Shown here in pieces: positions 61,667 to 64,000 of a DNA stretch of 64,000 nucleotides. The stretch lies in the NCBI RefSeq assembly GCF_046097065.1, contig NZ_CP175563.1, forward strand, positions 806,001 through 870,000, written 5' to 3'. A program made the translations under genes and the position numbers. The notes beneath the pieces are model-generated. The model saw only the letters and a list, made by a program, of their open reading frames with translations. It ran no database searches and was not told the origin of the DNA. The DNA is from Syntrophus buswellii. Lineage in GTDB: Bacteria > Desulfobacterota > Syntrophia > Syntrophales > Syntrophaceae. Each line of letters opens with the position of its first letter. Position 1 is the stretch's first letter.

Positions 61667-63784
61667 ATGAGGACTTTTTTTTATCCGCAGAGCATGGTGG
61701 TAGTCGGGGCGTCGCCCAGAAAGAAAAATCTGGGGCATCTGATTATTCTGAACAATGTCCGGCTGGGCTGCAAGGTCCGGCTCTACGGGGTCAGTTCCGA
61801 GGAAGGCGAGATTGCCGGCATCCGTATTTACAGGGAATTTGCAAGCTTGCCGGAGACGCCGGATGTGGCCCTCTTCATTACCCCGGCAGCCGCCATTCCG
61901 GATCTGCTCGAGGAATGCGGGAAGCGGGGCATTCGCCGCGCGGTGATCGAATCCAGCGGCTTCAGCGAGTTTTCCCGCGATGAGAACGATGCCCTGGAAA
62001 CGAAGATCCTGGAAATCGCCGAACGTTACGGCATTCGTTTCGTGGGTCCCAACTGCATCGGGATCGTCAATTACGATCTCAACCTGGTCATGCCCTTTCT
62101 CCTTTACAAGCAAAGTCTGCCCGGTGGGCGCGTGGGCATGATCGCCCAGAGCGGGGGGCTTGGTCATATCTACCTGGAGGGCCTTCCGGAAAACTCCGTG
62201 CGGCCGGGCAAGATGGTCAGCATGGGCAACAAGCTCCAACTCGATGAAACCGATTTTCTGCGGTATTTTCTGGGGGACGAAGCGACGGATATGGTGGTCG
62301 TTTATCTGGAGGGCTTCAAACGGGGCCGGGATTTCTTCCAGGCCGCCCTGTCCGCCTCCAAGCCCATTATCCTCCAGAAATCCAACCGCAATCCCCTGAG
62401 CGCCAGCATTGCCCGCTCCCACACGGCCGCCCTTTCGGCCAGCGATGATGTGGTCGATGGATCGTGCCGTCAGGCGGCCGTGATCCGGGTGGAGGACGAA
62501 CAGGAGGCCATTGCCGCCGTCAAAATACTCCAGCAGCCCCTGATGAGGGGCAGGCGGCTGGCGGTTCTCTCCCGTTCCGGGGGCCATGCCGTCATTACCG
62601 CCGACGCCTGTTCCCAATACGGATTCGATCTCGTTCCCTTTCCCGAAAGTTTCTTTGAACGGCTCAATACCCTCTACACGCGGCGGGTCATCGCCCCGCA
62701 GAACCCTCTCGACCTCGGGGAAATATTCGATTACCGGATCTACGCCCGGATCCTCGAAGAGGCGCTGAAGCTCGACTGCGTCGATGGTGCCCTGTTCAAT
62801 CACGTTTACCAGTCCCATTACGAGTCGGACATGTCGCGCACCTTCCTGGGGGAGCTGGATTCCCTGGTCCGCAAGTACAATAAGCCCGCCGCTGTGGCCG
62901 TCATCACCGATGCGGCGGAAACCATGGAAATCCTGAAAAGCTTTCCCGTATACACCAGCCCCTTGGCGGCCATAAAAGCCCTCCATATTTCGGCAACCTA
63001 TGCGGAGCGAAAGGAGTTGAGGGACACCCGGGGCGAAGGGGGCGGCTTTTCCCTTTCCCCGCCATCCCTGCAGGAACGCCTGGCCGCCTTGATCGAGGAA
63101 AAACGCCATCCCCTGGCAGACGAATGTATCGACCTGTTGGAGGCGGCTGGTTTGAATTTTATCCGGAGCATCAAAATAAAACAGATCGGGGATCTGGAGG
63201 ATGGGGCGATTTCTTTCCCCGTGGCGGTGAAGCTCCTGTCGAGCCAGGCGTCTCACAAGTCGGATGTCGGCGGGGTCCGGTTGAACCTGCCTGACCGGGA
63301 TGCCCTTGGGAAGGCCCTGGAGGCGATCCGCACCTCGGTTTCGGAGCGTGCTCCGGACGTGTCCGTAGAGGGGTTTCTCGTTCAGGAAATGGTTGCCGAA
63401 GGCCAGGAATTTTTTGTCGGCGGCCGACAGGATCCGGTTTTCGGACCGGTCGTCGTGGCCGGTCTGGGGGGAATTTTTCTGGAGATCTTCCGGGACACGG
63501 CCGTCCGCATTGCACCGGTGACAAGAAATGAAGCCCTGGACATGCTGAGCGGACTCCAGGCCTGGCCGATTCTCCAGGGCCGCCGGGGGCAGGCGCCCCG
63601 GGACGTGGAGGCGCTGGCGGATCTGATCTGCCGCGTCGCCGCTCTGCTTGTCGATGCCCCCCGGATCGCCGAGATCGACCTCAATCCGGTTTTCGTCCAT
63701 CGCGCCGGCAGCGGAATTTCCCTTGCTGATTCCAGAATTCTTGTGGCTCTTGAAGAGGAAAACCAGCTGAAAAAACGGGAATGA
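61667..63784 (+). CDS. Acyl-CoA synthetase (NDP-forming), fused alpha-beta type
   Basis: 705 aa. Interconverts acyl-CoA plus ADP and Pi with acid plus ATP, conserving energy as ATP. Order: CoA-binding domain (MVVVGASPRKKNLGH, VGPNCIGIVNYD), succinyl-CoA-ligase-like domain with GMIAQSGGLGH and the phosphohistidine loop SIARSHTAALSAS, a third domain (AVLSRSGGHAVITAD), then an ATP-grasp domain from about residue 475 (PVAVKLLSSQASHKSDVGGV, VQEMVAEGQEFFVGG, IAEIDLNPVFVH). All in one chain, unlike the two-subunit archaeal enzymes. In a syntrophic fermenter it would act on acetyl-CoA or aromatic/alicyclic acyl-CoA; substrate is inference. Start with GGAGAGG upstream. Confidence 0.9.
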   Translation: MRTFFYPQSMVVVGASPRKKNLGHLIILNNVRLGCKVRLYGVSSEEGEIAGIRIYREFASLPETPDVALFITPAAAIPDLLEECGKRGIRRAVIESSGFSEFSRDENDALETKILEIAERYGIRFVGPNCIGIVNYDLNLVMPFLLYKQSLPGGRVGMIAQSGGLGHIYLEGLPENSVRPGKMVSMGNKLQLDETDFLRYFLGDEATDMVVVYLEGFKRGRDFFQAALSASKPIILQKSNRNPLSASIARSHTAALSASDDVVDGSCRQAAVIRVEDEQEAIAAVKILQQPLMRGRRLAVLSRSGGHAVITADACSQYGFDLVPFPESFFERLNTLYTRRVIAPQNPLDLGEIFDYRIYARILEEALKLDCVDGALFNHVYQSHYESDMSRTFLGELDSLVRKYNKPAAVAVITDAAETMEILKSFPVYTSPLAAIKALHISATYAERKELRDTRGEGGGFSLSPPSLQERLAALIEEKRHPLADECIDLLEAAGLNFIRSIKIKQIGDLEDGAISFPVAVKLLSSQASHKSDVGGVRLNLPDRDALGKALEAIRTSVSERAPDVSVEGFLVQEMVAEGQEFFVGGRQDPVFGPVVVAGLGGIFLEIFRDTAVRIAPVTRNEALDMLSGLQAWPILQGRRGQAPRDVEALADLICRVAALLVDAPRIAEIDLNPVFVHRAGSGISLADSRILVALEEENQLKKRE

Positions 63785-63787
63785 GCC

Positions 63788-64000
63788 TTAAACGAGATCC
63801 GACAGTTTGGTCATTTTCAATACGCTCGCCACAGCCTCCAGGGTCACATCATAGGAAGTCTGCTGCGTTCGCAGCTTGATCGCCGCTTCTTGTGTGCTTC
63901 CCACTTCCTTTTCGGAGATCCTGTCATTGGCGTTCGTCATGAGTTGTTTCAAACGGTCTGATTTAAACTCCAGTTGCAGAGAACTGTTGGCCAGAGAAAC
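63788..64000 (-). CDS. flgL: Flagellar hook-associated protein FlgL / flagellin-type, C-terminal part
   Basis: 70 residues visible; the gene continues beyond the right edge. The C-terminal helix pattern (QLMTNANDRISEKEVGSTQE, then AAIKLRTQQTSYDVTLEAVA and LSDLV) matches the C-terminal D0 domain of FlgL, which joins hook and filament. Flagellin has a closely related end, but NDRISE followed by Q-Q-x-x-Y favours FlgL. Convergent with the acyl-CoA synthetase (3-bp gap). Confidence 0.72.
   Translation of the reverse strand, partial: VSLANSSLQLEFKSDRLKQLMTNANDRISEKEVGSTQEAAIKLRTQQTSYDVTLEAVASVLKMTKLSDLV

Noticed and set aside
61502..63700. 732-codon open frame on the minus strand
   Set aside because: Lies entirely antisense to the ADP-forming acyl-CoA synthetase; composition is typical of an antisense shadow in GC-rich DNA and no protein family is recognisable.
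1..64000. tRNA, rRNA or CRISPR features
   Set aside because: No tRNA T-loop consensus outside coding genes, no rRNA blocks and no regularly spaced repeats were found by eye.

Overview
The window reads as chromosomal DNA of a strictly anaerobic deltaproteobacterium, most likely a Syntrophus-like member of the Syntrophaceae. This is inferred from the gene set: a class II benzoyl-CoA reductase cluster (bamB-F), a selenocysteine formate dehydrogenase, [FeFe]-hydrogenase maturation genes, an ADP-forming acyl-CoA synthetase, an acyl-CoA carboxyltransferase, a hybrid cluster protein and a flavodiiron protein. No rRNA, tRNA or CRISPR array was seen.

Layout. 1-3.4 kb: start of an MFS (oxalate/formate-type) transporter and fdhA, read through an in-frame UGA. 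3.4-6.0 kb: an IS1634-like element lying against a broken IS630-type transposase. 6.1-12.8 kb: a minus-strand run of hydE, hydG, an ACT-type hydrogenase regulator, aspartase, a SagB-type nitroreductase, a flavodoxin-like reductase and a small coupled gene pair whose second member is broken. 13.2-15.2 kb: two Slp-type lipoproteins and a 5'-truncated PEP-CTERM lectin gene. 15.4-25.4 kb: housekeeping genes coaX, birA, nadC, valS, miaA, mutL, an MBL-fold hydrolase and truA. 25.5-31.2 kb: acyl-CoA carboxyltransferase, HIT protein, moeA, two small unknown genes and long non-coding stretches. 31.7-39.6 kb: bamB-C-D-E-F with its own promoter and terminator; bamE and bamF each contain an in-frame UGA. 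39.8-42.7 kb: an unusual three-gene operon (cysteine hydrolase, argininosuccinate-synthase homologue, SPASM radical SAM protein). 42.8-46.4 kb: a cobalt ECF transporter (cbiM, PDGLE/CbiN-like, cbiQ, cbiO) coupled to an outer-membrane barrel protein. 46.8-52.7 kb: a decaying defence island (truncated UvrD-like helicase, MazG-like pyrophosphatase, frameshifted HNH nuclease, methyltransferase fragment, intact AlbA_2 regulator, internally deleted type III-like restriction helicase). 52.9-55.5 kb: glycosyltransferase plus DUF4922 protein. 55.5-60.5 kb: a Crp/Fnr regulator, flavodiiron protein, Hcp, ferredoxin and cupin, probably a nitrosative/oxidative stress module. 60.6-64 kb: DUF1460 protein, ADP-forming acyl-CoA synthetase and the C-terminus of a FlgL-type flagellar protein.

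How the genes fit together. Low-potential electron chemistry dominates: FdhA, the benzoyl-CoA reductase with its HdrA/HdrD/MvhD-like partners, and hydrogenase maturation. All three predicted selenoproteins (FdhA, BamE, BamF) belong to families in which methanogens also use selenocysteine (FdhA, HdrA, VhuD). Two genes or operons (the hydrogenase regulator operon and valS) have an intrinsic terminator placed just before the start codon, which points to attenuation. FNR-like boxes lie beside the Hcp and flavodiiron genes. The most open question is the argG-like/radical SAM operon at 39.8-42.7 kb; no known pathway was recognised for it.
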